A DNA stretch of 64,000 nucleotides. It comes from Codonopsis lanceolata (lineage: Eukaryota; Streptophyta; Magnoliopsida; Asterales; Campanulaceae). The translations under genes and the position numbers were made by a program. The notes under the pieces are model-generated. The model had not been told where the DNA came from. It saw only the letters and a program-made list of their open reading frames with translations, and did no database searches. Positions 44,201 through 54,603 of this stretch are shown in pieces (the stretch's first letter is position 1; each line of letters opens with the position of its first letter). Where the stretch lies: contig CM028378.1 of assembly GCA_013146195.2 (NCBI GenBank), positions 83,820,295-83,884,294 of the forward strand, in the 5' to 3' direction.

Positions 44201-45092
44201 TTTAGAGGGGGTTTGATGAGGGTAGGATAGGCAATTCTCGTCAAAACACAAAACAGGGCAAAACAGGGTCGGGGCACCTTGCGGTCGCAAGGTCCCCTAG
44301 AGCTTGCGACCGCAAGCTCTCCAGCCCTCTCCAAGCACAAATTATGATGACCTTGCGGGGGCAAGGTCCTTCCCCCTTGCGACCGCAAGCCTCCCAAACC
44401 AAAAAGGGCTTAGAATTCAACCCCAAATGACCTCAAACACGTAACCAAACCTAACAAAGTTCAAACCTTATCCAAAGTAGGTCTAGAACTCCCATAGAAC
44501 ACCCACAAACAACTCCTGAAAGAACTCGGAGCGAAACCGGGAAGAGGTGCAACAACGTGCAACCGGAACAACGAATGAACAAGCAATTGAACGAGCAATG
44601 AAAGGAGACTTTTAAGGCAAGTCTAAGGGCTAATGAAGAAGATTGAATACTTCTATAAAGTTGAATAACAACTAGGGAAATAAGAATTCCAAAGGCGAGA
44701 AGATTACGCGACTCACTCCCCGAACTACGCGATAGAGACGAATGATGTTTCCAAAGCTTCCAAATCATCGATAGACTTAAGGAACACCTCCAACTTGAAG
44801 TCTAATACATCTAACATGTTAATAAAGCATCATATGAAGGTCTAGGACCACACCGAGGTCACAAACGCAAAATGCAAGCAAACTCTCAATCGCATCGCAT
44901 TCCGACTATCGTCGAGTCACGACTTGTGACTTTAGGAAGTCAACAACTATATGGCATCTCTTAATGGTGTTTTGGTCTTAATTTGGTCTCTTATACACAT
45001 CTAGACAATCTCATAACCAATCATACAGTCGACAGAGGAAGAAGTGCAAGTATGGCACGCAAACCGAGCTAACGAAGTAGCGGGGTGTTACA
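41284..45092 (-). repeat. TR-GAG 5' LTR
   Basis: 3,809 bp, aligned end to end with 34695-38507; differences are scattered substitutions and a few small indels. Holds the promoter (TATA at 44049-44056), the palindrome array (about 44276-44390) and the hairpin pair (42668-42689, 42740-42762). 60-105 aa frames seen in both LTRs have no motif. Confidence 0.92.
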
Positions 45093-45097
45093 CGAAA

Positions 45098-45583
45098 AGC
45101 CTCATAAAGTTATCTATTAAGGCTTTTATAAGTGTCATTTTATAAATTATCAATTATATTTTGAAAGGCCTCATAAATTTATTTGTTAGGGCTTTTATAA
45201 GTGTCATTTTACAAAAAAAATAAATTATTTTTTGAAAAGCCAAATACAGTATCTATTAAGGCTTTTTTAAAGTGTTGTTTAATTGATTATGATGCTGAGG
45301 CACTTGACAATCAAGCCAATTTTTTGTTGCCGCCCTTTCAATTCACCAATACGCGGATTTTATTTTTTACTTTTCCCTTTCCCGCACAAGTTACTTTTTG
45401 TCCTGCACTAGTTATGTCCCCCATTTTCCCAGCCGCTACCTTCTCCTCTCTTTGCCTTCTAGAAAATCCCTCACAATCAGATTCACATCGAGAAGATAAA
45501 ATAAGGGCGCCTCCAACAAAGAACGTCCAGTTTCAATCTTTAAGCCAGGTATTATTCGATTCATCTACATTTGCAAACTAGTC
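45098..45583 (+). mobile_element. CACTA element 2, continuation
   Basis: Three tandem units of about 71 bp, each with AGCC...GGCTTTTATAAGTGTCATTT (AGCC/GGCT forming small hairpins), typical of CACTA subterminal DNA. They are followed by a promoter- or leader-like stretch (45330-45550) with a possible donor at GCCAG|GTATTA (45550). No transposase; the rest is replaced by the LTR relic. The opposite CACTA end is not found. Confidence 0.6.
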
Positions 45584-47188
45584 TTTGGTTTGATTTCGAG
45601 TAGAGGACTGTTATAGACCTCATAGTATGATTTTTGGTGAGCTTATATGCTAGTCTAGATTTAAGTGGTGACTTGAGATCATTTATGATTATTTTTCTGT
45701 GAGAGATGTATTTGCCTTGACTTGATTTATGGTAGAGAATGATATCCTACTTGGTCGGACGAGTTTACTCTTGTCGAATTTGTTCCTTATTTGTTTATGT
45801 TGAGTAAATACGTACTTGAGCATTTGGTCGGACGAGTAAATATCTACTTTTGCATTGTATTAAGTCCAGCTGGCATTATTTGATCTGATTTTTATGTCAA
45901 GGTGGGACGATACATCGCCTTTACGAATCGTAAGGTTCGTATTGGCTATGGATCGCCATACTTGGGACCTCACACACCCCTCCATTGTTGGCCGCAATGG
46001 GGAAGTAGCCCCTTTGTCGTATCAATATGTGCGTCACAGGCTGCTATTAGCCGGCGGAGTTCAGTATATCGATGCGAAGACACGAGCATCGTAGTCACGA
46101 TATTGGGCTAACAGTGTTTTTGTTGCAGGAGCTACGTAGCGCGCGACCGGTCCATAACATATCCTATTGTGTGGTTTATTACTCGCACTTATGTGAACAA
46201 CGTGCTAAGTACAAATTTGTGATCATTGAGGGTTGGACCCATGTTGTGATCATTTGAGGGTTGAACCCATGGTTTAATTATTGAGGGCTGGGCCCGTATT
46301 CTGGTTGTACATGATTATTGTTGGTATATTATTATTATGATGCCACGATTATATTTATACTAGTGCATTATGCCATGCCATGCTATGCCATACTGTTGCA
46401 TTTAGTAGCTTACTAGGTCATTATGACTCATTTCGTGTGTTTGTTTTCCTTAGTTTGTGCAGTGAGCTCGTTAGTGCATGTTGCAGCTGTGGGTGCGTGT
46501 TTGATAGTAGGTGGTCTTCTGGGCAATAGCTTGGAGTTATTATTATTGTATTTATCATCTTGTGAGACACGAATGTAAAATTATGTAAACTTATTTGTGT
46601 AGATTGTGTTAGTATTTTATTATCATATTATTTTGGGAGCCGACTTGATTGGTCGAGCTGTTGTATTTATTTAGAAGTTATTCTCGTTGTCTTTTGGAGC
46701 AAGATTTTAGCTCGCATATTCTAGTATTGTTGTTGTTGTCGTTATCTCCGGTAACTTTAGTCGAGAGATCTTGGTTTAGTTATTTAGTATTTAATCTCTT
46801 ATTCTTTAAGTTGAGTTGTCCCTCCGGCATGTTATAGCTGTCGAGTGGTTATTATCAGGTTGGTATTTTGTTGTTTCGCCGGCCTTAGGTTTGCCGATGG
46901 TTTGTTGCCCGTGCGGTGTGTTGCGTCACGTGAGTCGTAGAATTGTCGAGAGATAGTTGTCTCACAGCCTTGCATTCCACGATTTGGAATTGAAGGCTTG
47001 GGTTCCACTAATGATTTGCTTCCACAGGTTTTAGTTTTTGTTATTCTGTATTGCCCTTTTGGCTTTACATTCTTGTTTTGAGCTTGTTGGCTTAACTGTT
47101 GACTCACACCATAATGCTTGGCAGGTGCTTATCCGTCTTTTAGCTTGTCTTGATGGCACGACCTTGAGAATTTGCATTGGAGTCCGGG
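45584..47188 (+). repeat. Relic LTR of the TR-GAG family, plus strand
   Basis: Reverse complement of the TR-GAG LTR (matches about 34715-36345 and 41305-42935): TTTGGTTTGATTTCGAG start, hairpin 45760-45782, AGTCCAGCTGGCAT, TGGGACGATACATCG, GGAGCTACGTAGC and GCACGACCTTGAGAATT. About the first 2.2 kb (promoter half) and the last bases of the LTR are missing, and it is much more diverged than the two LTRs of the intact copy. Confidence 0.8.
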
Positions 47189-47297
47189 TAGTGTCGCCAC
47201 AAATCACACGGGTCAATTAGGCCCACCAAAGACCCATTCAAAAGTGTATGAATGGTGTGGTTCCTAGTAATAGTTAGTGACTACTTATAAGGTGCAC
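47189..47297. other. Unassigned sequence
   Basis: Begins GTGTCGCCACAAATCACAC; no feature is recognised. Confidence 0.4.
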
Positions 47298-47568
47298 TGT
47301 AACGCCCCAAACCTATGCTCGACCTCTTGGGCCCACATCTGACCACGTCACAACAAATCGTTAACTAACGAAAATAAATGCCACCGAACTTGTTTCATGG
47401 AAATTATTATGAGAGTTTGGTGGCATTTATCACGAGAGAACTCTTTTATTAAATGCCTCCAAACTCTCATAATAAATACCACCAAGCATAACGAAGTCAA
47501 CTTAAACGCTCACACATAAGCCCAAAATGAGCCCCAAATCAAATGTATGTGGGTTCTGGGGTATTACA
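47298..47568. mobile_element. Short foldback element with LTR/TIR-like ends
   Basis: 271 bp bounded by TGTAACGCCCCAAACC and, inverted, TGTAATACCCCAGAACC. The middle (about 47409-47480) is a near-perfect hairpin: GAGAGTTTGGTGGCATTT pairs with AAATGCCTCCAAACTCTC. No matching TSD is seen. It could be a small solo LTR or a foldback MITE. Confidence 0.45.
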
Positions 47569-48294
47569 ATGACACATCATAGTTCATACACCGTAAAGTA
47601 GAATGTCCTGACTAAAAGAGACTTTTAAATGATTTTCGTATATTATAAGTTGTGTAGCTTAACTTTTGGTCTCCTGGTAATAAATGAATGTATTTGTAAT
47701 AAGTGTTAAAGTTCTATAGATACATTTACCTAGACAACACCTATTGCAAAGGCAAACATATTCATTTTTTTTGCAAAGAGACAAAAACTTAAGCTACTTT
47801 AGTCAACTATATTCTAAAAATTTATATACATTACGCTATGATATGTTATGTTTAGGAAGTTTCATGCTTTTGTTTACTTCAATTTAAAATATTCTTTTAA
47901 TCTGGATAATGCCTTAGTGTGAATCTAAAAATTACAAAGTAAATTTATTGTGAATATAAAATAATATATTTTATGTTTGGCCTAACCGAGATGTTAGTGT
48001 TGTTTTCAACCCACTTTTAGTCTCTTTGGCAATCAATAAATCTTTTTGTTTGTATTAGGTATTACAAAAAACATTGTCCTAAGAATTTATGTACATTACA
48101 TCTCCATATTGGAAGTTTTAGTCCTTAGAGGAAAAAGAAAAACATATAGAAAAAAATATTAAGTAATATTGCATTAATAAAAGTTCAAATGTACACATAA
48201 CAATAATAAACCCAAATAGCATTTTTTTTTCCAATGGATACTGTTGAATATGAGCGAAAAGTACAACATAAAAACAACACGATATAGGAAACTA
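47569..48294. other. AT-rich intergenic sequence
   Basis: I see nothing that can be supported here. Confidence 0.5.
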
Positions 48295-48538
48295 TCAATC
48301 AGAGTCTGAATCCAATTCCTCTTGTGTAAAGTAGTAATATTCCTCCTTTTTCAAGACCTTATATAGAGAAGAAGGTCTATCTTGCTTCTTCGATGTTGTA
48401 CGAGGTCTTTTGGAAGAATGTCGATGTTGTCCATTATTATTCACAACAGCTGGTGAGTTAATGGCATGCATGATTAATGGACGACTAGAAGGTTCCGATG
48501 GTCCTCGAATCACCTCCGGTGGTTGCGTCTCACCATAC
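48295..48538 (-). pseudogene. Terminal-exon-like segment, unidentified
   Basis: On the minus strand an acceptor (CTTTTAG) at 48539 is followed by 80 open codons ending in a TGA after an acidic EELDSDSD tail. The middle is basic (KRPRTTSKKQDRP), nuclear-signal-like. A Met upstream (48555) would lie before the acceptor. It may be the last exon of a host gene or gene fragment; I recognise no family. Confidence 0.35.
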
Positions 48539-50548
48539 CTAAAAGTTTTATTCAAAAGGGCATGGGTTCAGCATCAAAAGTATAGTTGTCATTTATACTT
48601 CTATTATTAAAGCTCAACACAAAGAAGATTAAGATTACTACAACTTTAATGTATACTTTGTCATTCTCCAAGAAAGAATAATTCTACTTTCTATTTTATG
48701 GTTTCCTTAAAATATAGTTCCATTTGTGAAATTTAAGCTATAAATCCATGCCATTTTTTTCCAATAAATACTTTCTAATAGTGGAGTATATGTTCAAAAA
48801 TACTGCTTGTATAATACTCTCTCCGTTCTGGGTAAAAAGTCTATTAATCCATTTTGAGATGTTTCACTTAAAAAGCCCACTTAAAAAAATTAAGGCATGA
48901 AAATGTCATTTTATGACTAATTAATGACCAACTAAAAGTGGTATTTTTTTAAAAAAGTTTGACTTTCAAATGGTGACTCTGAGTGGTTCATTGTGAGATT
49001 TTTGTTTCCTAACCAAAAGTATGAAACCAAAACCTTTAAAAGAAACCAAAAGGAAATTAAAACAATCTATTAACACTCCACACTTCGATTGTTTGAATTT
49101 ACTAGTACATGATGCTATATATATACAGTTTAGTAAAGCTCTGATAGCTTTTTATTTGTTACAAAGAAACACATTTAATACAAAAAGACTAAGTTCTCAT
49201 TTATTGTAGCTTTATTGGAGTGACTTTTAACTTTTAACTTAAAATAATTCTTATTTAAAGTGTTTGTTCAGAAAATGGATAAAATTCATTCATTACGAAG
49301 AGAATAAAAATTAAGCACTTGCCGTGAACTTAAAGCACAACATCCAATATGAAGCAAGTTTTATGTTTTTATTTTAATTTTCAATATTCTTTTAATTATG
49401 CGAATCATCTTTCAATGTAAGTAGTTGGAAAGTTAATACTATAATAGCAATGACTTCTTTGTTTTGTATTCTATTTTCTTTTAAAAGACTTCTTTTTTGT
49501 ATAACTTTTTGTATTTTCATAGTATAAAGTTCTATTCATGCATTCAAAGGGAATCCATGTTAAAAAAAAAACAATATAGGTCTCAAGTGATGGAAATGCA
49601 AGTGTGTTAAAACATAGTAAGGAGGGCATCACCATCCTTGTTGTCCTACTCAGGGATTAGCCTTGTGGTCCTACTCGGTGTCGTACCTGGTTTAGGGATT
49701 AGTATTGGGCCTTCGGGCTTGAAAATGCCTTGGGAAGCCAAAAACAATGAGTATAAATATATGTTTATTTTTCACCTATACGATCAATTATTTTTATTTT
49801 TCTATTAAAAATGCTTCTATAACCCTCCTAATGTTACTATTGGTTGTACTCATGTTCCACTAAAACAATCCATGTTTGAAAAGTTTAATATTTAATTGAT
49901 ATATTAATATCATTGGAGTTAGTTATAGTTACAAAATTACTTGAAGCACAACCAATATGCTTACAAACGCAAACAAATGATAAAGATGAAATGTTATGAA
50001 AATTATAAATATTATTTTTGAATGTGAAATTTTTTGAAGTGAAACATTTTTAAATATAATACTGGACTATTTCCTATAGCGGATGGAGTAACTCCATACA
50101 TATTTATGAATCATCTTTAGCTATAACACATTTTAATGTCATGTTAATGTTAAGTTTTAGTTAACAATAATTTCAACCATATTGTGCAAATGTTCTTACC
50201 ATCTATTGGTGTTTGACATATCGCTATCATACCTTTGTTACAAGACAAAAGCCTACCTTGAGTACTTAATTTTATATAGAAAATGATGTGTTATTTAGTT
50301 TCTTTTCACTAACTCAATATTTCATTCAAAGTCGAGCCCATAAGATACAAAATAAGACCGGTTGCATCGGTTCATGCACAAAATTATCTATTTATTACGT
50401 GCATATTAGTTACTAGCTCTTCTAAATAAGTATTTTTAACACAACATTGTCAATTTGTTAAATAATGTATATTATTTAGTAAATAATCAATTGGTAAATG
50501 ATATACTAAAAAAATTAAATATTTTAATTTGCATTAGATTTCTAAGTA
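48539..50548. other. AT-rich intergenic sequence with MITE remnant
   Basis: A Stowaway-like terminus CTCTCTCCGTTCTGGGTAAA starts at about 48827 after TA; no matching right end is found. A second similar end, GCGGATGGAGTA, is at about 50079-50090. Otherwise nothing. Confidence 0.45.
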
Positions 50549-50864
50549 CTCCACTCCTCCTAAAATATACGAGGTTTTAATATTTATACATATTAAGGAA
50601 GGTTATTAAAAAATTGATATATCCTTATTTAAGTGTAATTATTATTGATAATTTGCATGATTATTTTTCTTTTTCCTATTCACATCTCATCTTTAAATCA
50701 TCCTACTTTTTTCTCAATGTTTGAACAACACATTTAATTAGAGAATAATTAATAAAGGAAATTTTGGCAGAATGTTGATATCTTTTTCTTCAATTCCTAT
50801 AACGTCATTTATTTTTGAACAAATTTATTAGAATAAAACTTCATTTATTTTAAAACGGAGGGAG
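50549..50864. mobile_element. Stowaway-type MITE
   Basis: 316 bp flanked by TA dinucleotides (50547-50548 and 50865-50866). Left end CTCCACTCCTCCTAAAATA, right end, inverted, CTCCCTCCGTTTTAAAATA: the CTCCCTCCGT signature of plant Tc1/mariner (Stowaway) MITEs. No coding capacity. Confidence 0.75.
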
Positions 50865-51187
50865 TAGCTAATAATTTTAAAATGCTAATAAAATTAGGCC
50901 AATGTAAATAAGACGAAGATAGTACATAATAAAGATTTTGGAGATAAAATGGTTATAATTTTTTTTATTATTCACGTGAAAATGATATGATGGGTTCAAA
51001 TGTACCTTTATTTAGCCTCGAGTGTATAATAAAAGATATAACATTTGTATAAGATTGAAATATTAAATCTAAAGCTTCTAAAGTCAACATGACATTATAA
51101 TAGTTAAAGGTTGAGGCAAGTATATAGATAGCAATGTACCCACTTTCGTCTAATATTCACAAAACTATCATTGAAAAACCTAAAACT

Positions 51188-51535
51188 CTAAAAAAAATTA
51201 ATCATTCTCTCGAATTTAGTGAGGGTCACTAGAAATAAAATCAAGTAGTTACTAACCATGAGTGAAATGTCACGAACAACGATCGTATGCTTATCTTCAG
51301 GAGATCCTCGTTTATGCATAAATAATAACCTAACATATAAAGAATGAAATACAATTAATGAGTGAAAATGATAAATAATGGCATTGTTTTTCCATGTCTG
51401 TGAGATACCGTTCTCAAAAGTGAAAATCCAGCCAGTAGTGATGATCTTCTCAAGGAGGTCTCGTATTTCCATCCTGGTGAAACTAATTGATGTCGATCCG
51501 AACGTTAAGTTGAGTTTTACCTTAACAATACAATG
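51188..51535 (-). pseudogene. Exon-like segments of unidentified origin
   Basis: On the minus strand an open stretch (about 51533-51420) reads ...STSISFTRMEIRDLLEKII TTGWIFTFEN and meets a possible donor (AACG|GTATCT). A second stretch after a TATGTTAG acceptor (about 51328-51256) encodes MHKRGSPEDKHTIVVRDIS before GTTAGT. The phases do not join cleanly. With 48295-48538 they may belong to one minus-strand gene remnant. Confidence 0.25.
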
Positions 51536-52490
51536 ATAAAAATTGATTAACTAACAATTTGAGAAGATAGTAGAGAATCTTTCTAGCTCTTGAGTTGCAA
51601 GAAAAACCAAAAGATGTCCTTCCGAACCTCATGTTTGTATTGTTCATAAACAATCACATAGGGAAGAGAATGATTTGAAATGAAACATATCCAGAATAGA
51701 TCTATAGAATATATCTATTGCAAATATGACTGAAATTTAGTTCGGGGCCTCTAGATCTTGTAAAATTAAAACTATTGTAGAAAAAAATTATGTAACTCAA
51801 AACAAATCTAGTTCTTATCTATCATAGATCTAGGACATATTCAATTAGGTAAGTTTAGATCTAATGAAATCAAAGTGATCGTATTGAAATTATTCCCAAT
51901 TGCATCACCGATGAGTTGTATTTGGTATTCGTTTATATCATCATGTGCCCAATCACAAGATTACAAAAGTTTATTTATTTTATTCATACTTTAAAGCTTA
52001 ATCCCTAGGATCGACATTGAATAAAGGTGTCATCTAAATCATTGTTTAACAGAGCGAGATTTTTGAAATCAAATGAATAGTTTTTTTATTATTCACCCAA
52101 AAAGCAAATCCAAAAATTATCAGTAAATAGATATCAAGATCAAAACAAAGACCCATTTTATTATGAATTTTTAGTAAGTGTAACTAAAATGAGCTTCATG
52201 GAAAAGTAAGGCAAGAGCAGAAGGAGTTGACTAACAATTATGGTATGAGCTATGGAGCAAAATAGAATTGACTGCTTCAGAGCGGCGGTGACACATGCAT
52301 TAGAACCCTAAATGGCTTCTAGACATGATGAAGAGTGGATACAAGTAAAATCCTTTGAGGCTATTTATATGACAAAGGCCGACTAACTTTTGTTAAAACC
52401 CTACAAGAGCGTATAACAGATTCAGTGGTAAGCACCGGTCGACACTGAACTATTGAGGGCCCATGGCAAAAAAGTATAAAAGGGCCCCTT
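51536..52490. other. AT-rich intergenic sequence
   Basis: No gene or element is recognised. Confidence 0.45.
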
Positions 52491-52700
52491 ATAGAAATCG
52501 AACCTAAAATTATTATGTTCATCGACAAGTATCTTATCCATTGGGCCACAAAATGAATGAAAAACTTATTATACATTATATATTATATATATAATGGTTA
52601 ATATGTAAATTCATAGGCCTAAAATAAAATAAAAGCTAAACAGGAATCGAACCCATAGTTGCTAGCTTTTAGACAAGTGCCTTATCTATTGGTCCACAAT
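52491..52700 (-). repeat. Tandem pair of tRNA-Arg-like sequences (SINE-head-like)
   Basis: On the minus strand 52550-52491 has an A-box GGCCCAATGGATAAG and B-box GGTTCGATTTC; 52700-52639 has GGACCAATAGATAAGGC, CTTGTCTA and GGGTTCGATTCCTG. Both resemble nuclear tRNA-Arg (GGCCCAATGGATAAGGC...GGTTCGA) but cannot form a proper acceptor stem. Each is accompanied by a similar TATA-rich run, so the unit of about 150 bp was duplicated. Probably tRNA-derived repeats, not tRNA genes. Confidence 0.5.
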
Positions 52701-53394
52701 GGAATTATAAAAAAATTATAACATTATACTATATATACCTATAGAAAATTGCATCTATCAATTTGAGGCTCCTAATTAAATTTAAGGGCCCATGGTCATT
52801 GCCCTTCAAGACACGCCTCACAAATGGGCCTAGTAAGCGCATGCAAATTATGTGTTTGAAGAATGATATTGTTAGATTAAGTAAATTATGCGAGGGCTGT
52901 GAGTTTACTCATATACCCATATAAACGGAAGTAATGTTTACCTTTCTTCGCTATGTTATGTATTTTTCTGCCATTAGTCCTAGTACATGGACTTTTCAAG
53001 AGGGTGGTTACAAGAAATGCAATTTACTCATGTCATTAGTCATTGTCATTGTTGGTGTTAGAACACATTTCGTTAGAAGAGAATGTACTTAGCCCAAGAT
53101 AATTTTTTACGTGTATAATAGTAAATGAAAAAATATTGGAAAAAAGTTTGAAAAAATATTAAAATTTGAACTCTTCTTCTTCCCCATTTCTTAGCCACCA
53201 CAAGTTCCACCATCGAACTATCACCCATTAGCCCCCTACCTCTGCCCAATAGTAAAATGTATAACATGTTTTAAGTTTCCCCCTTCACGTGCTTACGTGG
53301 AGTGGTTGTACACTTTGTAACATTTTTTTCTTTTTTAGATAAATCAAGTTAGATGGTTTAAACCTTAGACATTACCAAATTATGAACTCTAATA
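52701..53394. other. AT-rich intergenic sequence
   Basis: Nothing supported; a 64-aa minus-strand frame (53073-53267) has no motif. Confidence 0.4.
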
Positions 53395-53410
53395 GCTAGT
53401 GAGATGCTAT

Positions 53411-54603
53411 GTGTAGCTACGATTCAATAATATCATACGATGAGTCGATCACTGATGATGCATCATCTACTGACTCATCAAAACATATAGCAGCAAACTA
53501 AAGAAAATAAAGAGTAAATCAAACCAAACTGAACGACACCAAGCAATGGTTTATGTCTAAAAGTACAATACTTTTAGACGGTGCCTTAGGAAATATTTCT
53601 ACTAAATTAAAAGATTGTAAAAACTTACAATATGAAATCTAACTGTTTGAGAGTGCAAATAGTTACGAAAAGTCCTATGAAAGAATATGAATCTATTCTA
53701 ACTTAAACACTTATAAAAACACATGTTTATGAAAAGAGAACAATTAATGAGTGTAGACTAAAGAAGTGAACAACGTGATAGATGAGGCTTCGCGATGTTG
53801 CATCATTCACTGGCTCATTGACTCCGTGTCAACACTTCTTGCAAAACTCTCTCTGAAATTATTCTACTTGGGTGAAGATGTCCAAGGTCATTCACTCCTT
53901 TATATAGAGCTCTATGATACCTATCTTTCATGTAAAACATTCAACAAGGTAATGTTAGGATTAAGAATGAGATATTATAGAAATAAAACTCTAATTTCTA
54001 CAAGTTAGTGATTGCCAAGTTTGAGTTTTTATAAAAGACAAAGATCAAGCTTCCTAGCAATTACCTAGAAAAGAAATAACACGTGTCCTAAAATCTAGGA
54101 CACAACAAAGAGGAGGGAAAATAACCAAGAGTTATTTCACCCGAACAATCTCCACCTTTATTGTTGCCTTTCTATTCAAAGCAAAATACAATGAGTGCAT
54201 GTGATAAAATCCCCCTGAATATTATAATTTATAAGATCGAAGATAATATAAACCATAAAAAATAGTTAAAGTAAAGCAAATATCCACCACAAATAAATCC
54301 AACATAGAACATGTTCAACCATAAGAAAATCAGTCAACAACATAAACATATCAATCTACATTGTTGGTGTCTCCTCGTGTATTATTGCCACCTGATGAAG
54401 CATCACTGGGGGAGTCATCGGTAAATAATTATACTCCCCCTCTTAGAACAGAAGAGGCAGCAGGAGTATTCATCATTTTTTGAAGACGATCATAGAAAAA
54501 CTGAAGAGATTCGATATGATATTCTATAAGGTGCTACATAGGCTATACAAACATAATGAATATAGGTTCAGCGATCACGCTGCAATTGGTGGAAATGATG
54601 AGT
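53411..54603 (-). mobile_element. E3: 3' end of a third Sirevirus-like copia element
   Basis: On the minus strand a polypurine tract AAAGGTGGAGAT (54159-54148) is followed by an LTR starting TGTTCGGG at 54147. The LTR has a TATA box (CTATATAAAG, about 53909-53918). Upstream of the PPT (54160-54603) is non-coding 3' sequence, cut off by the LARD insertion at 54604. The LTR end near 53411 is uncertain. Palindromes of the E1/E2 type in both LTR and upstream sequence suggest the Sirevirus group; no protein remains to prove it. Confidence 0.6.
53454..53467. promoter_or_regulatory. E3 palindrome (ATGCAT centre)
   Basis: GATGATGCATCATC, a perfect 14-bp palindrome inside a larger inverted repeat with outer arms GATGAGTC and GACTCATC (about 53439-53479). 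A second, imperfect copy GATGTTGCATCATTC is at about 53801 and GATGAAGCATCAC at about 54393. Confidence 0.65.

Larger units (their letters stand above)
34695..45092 (-). mobile_element. TR-GAG: gypsy element with gag but no pol
   Basis: Complete 10,398-bp insertion with 3.8-kb LTRs (34695-38507 and 41284-45092) and a perfect 5-bp TSD cgaaa (34690-34694 and 45093-45097). On the minus strand: 5' LTR at right, PBS, gag, about 1.75 kb without coding potential, PPT, 3' LTR. Protease, RT, RNase H and integrase are absent, so it depends on an autonomous partner. This is the layout described for TR-GAG elements. The LTRs are very similar, hence the insertion is fairly recent. It sits in CACTA element 2. 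Confidence 0.92.

Noticed and set aside
52491..52700. Functional tRNA-Arg genes
   Set aside because: Boxes A and B are visible but no seven-base acceptor stem or proper anticodon arm can be formed.
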